DNA of 64,000 nt, taken from NCBI GenBank assembly GCA_037043015.1, contig CM073322.1, positions 25,386,364 through 25,450,363 on the forward strand. The letters are read 5' to 3'. A program made the position numbers and the translations under genes. Under the pieces are notes generated by a model, which did not search any database, was not told the DNA's origin, and saw nothing but the letters and a program-made list of their open reading frames with translations. The DNA is from Bryum argenteum (lineage: Eukaryota > Streptophyta > Bryopsida > Bryales > Bryaceae). Within the stretch, counting starts at the first letter, position 1; each line of letters begins with the position of its first letter. This document shows positions 63,610 to 64,000 of the stretch, piece after piece.

Positions 63610-64000
63610 TCATCGAGATTTCTGTCTCTTGAGTTTTCGCAATCGCTCCTGGCGCTCCTCCTCCTCGATCAACTCCTGCTCTCGCTCGTCTTCTTCTCGT
63701 GCCAAGCGTGCGCTCCGCTTCTCTTCCGCCTGAATGTGCCGAAAACTCGTCTCCATGTTCTTGTCATCCCCGTCGTCCAAGTCCTTGTACTTGTTGGGAT
63801 TGTAGCGAAACAACTTCTGTATGATGCTTGACACTCCTGATGCTCGAGGGGCACGTCCACCACCATCACTGTCTGACTCGTACTCGGAGTCTTCTAAGTC
63901 TCGAGCCCTCTTCTTTGGCTTCGGTTGTGGCGGAGCAGGCCTGTTCCGAATCGGCTCATCGCTCACTCGCCTCCTCATCACCTCATCGCTTACTCGCCTC
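63610..64000 (-). CDS. SPT2: SPT2 chromatin protein, C-terminal part (cut by window end)
   Basis: SPT2 is a histone H3-H4 chaperone linked to transcription and nucleosome recycling. The visible 130 or so residues are highly charged. A basic stretch (PPQPKPKKRARDLEDSE), an acidic patch and a Gly/Arg link are followed by the conserved C-terminal SPT2 domain. In this domain KLFRYNPNKYKDLDDGDD and NMETSFRHIQAEEKRSARLA match the KxFGYdxxxYxDxD...MEssfxxIxkEExrSxrig pattern. It ends in KRQKSR. The frame is open to the window edge, so the N-terminus and upstream exons are missing. RRVSDE is repeated at the upstream edge of the visible part. Confidence 0.88.
   Translation of the reverse strand, partial: RRVSDEVMRRRVSDEPIRNRPAPPQPKPKKRARDLEDSEYESDSDGGGRAPRASGVSSIIQKLFRYNPNKYKDLDDGDDKNMETSFRHIQAEEKRSARLAREEDEREQELIEEEERQERLRKLKRQKSR

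Overview
The window is nuclear DNA of a land plant. Split genes with short GT-AG introns encode typical plant proteins: an ALG5 glucosyltransferase, secreted pectin methylesterases, an AMSH3-type deubiquitinase, RAB2, an NPF/PTR transporter, a UMP/CMP-kinase-like enzyme and an SPT2 chromatin protein. They lie in AT-rich DNA full of transposon remains. The style fits a non-seed plant (bryophyte or lycophyte), but this is inference; no lineage marker settles it. All gene models were spliced by eye. Exon coordinates are supported by GT/AG signals and reading-frame continuity.

Layout. 1-5,691: mostly AT-rich repeat DNA with a 230-bp MITE. 5,692-9,036: ALG5 (+), 11 exons, with a MITE in its last intron. 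9,705-16,884: two pectin methylesterase (PME) genes in a head-to-head palindrome encoding identical proteins; the spacer carries a TTAA-flanked element. 17,466-17,612: an orphan PME upstream region. 19,280-24,893: a Ty1/copia element with LTRs, target duplication and a nested solo LTR. 25,168-29,609: a second head-to-head PME pair, one pseudogene (-) and one intact gene (+). 30,862-34,337: AMSH3-like deubiquitinase (-), 14 exons. 36,032-41,734: a 5.7-kb piggyBac-type element with terminal inverted repeats and TTAA on both sides, and a frameshifted transposase. 42,878-44,307: RAB2 (-). 48,217-52,171: NPF transporter (+). 55,142-58,080: more TTAA-flanked elements. 58,602-61,870: UMP/CMP-kinase-like gene (+). 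63,610-64,000: SPT2 C-terminus (-), cut by the window edge.

The host genes do not form one pathway. The PMEs form a local family in which two inverted pairs show duplication, possible sequence homogenisation and decay side by side. The most unusual content is the piggyBac-like family. One full-length element keeps its termini, its TTAA sites and all three catalytic aspartates, although its transposase is frameshifted. Shorter TTAA-bounded relatives surround it, some sharing its subterminal sequence. The copia element is also unusual: its likely primer-binding site matches the anticodon arm of initiator tRNA rather than the tRNA 3' end, and its LTRs end TATTG...CAATA rather than TG...CA.
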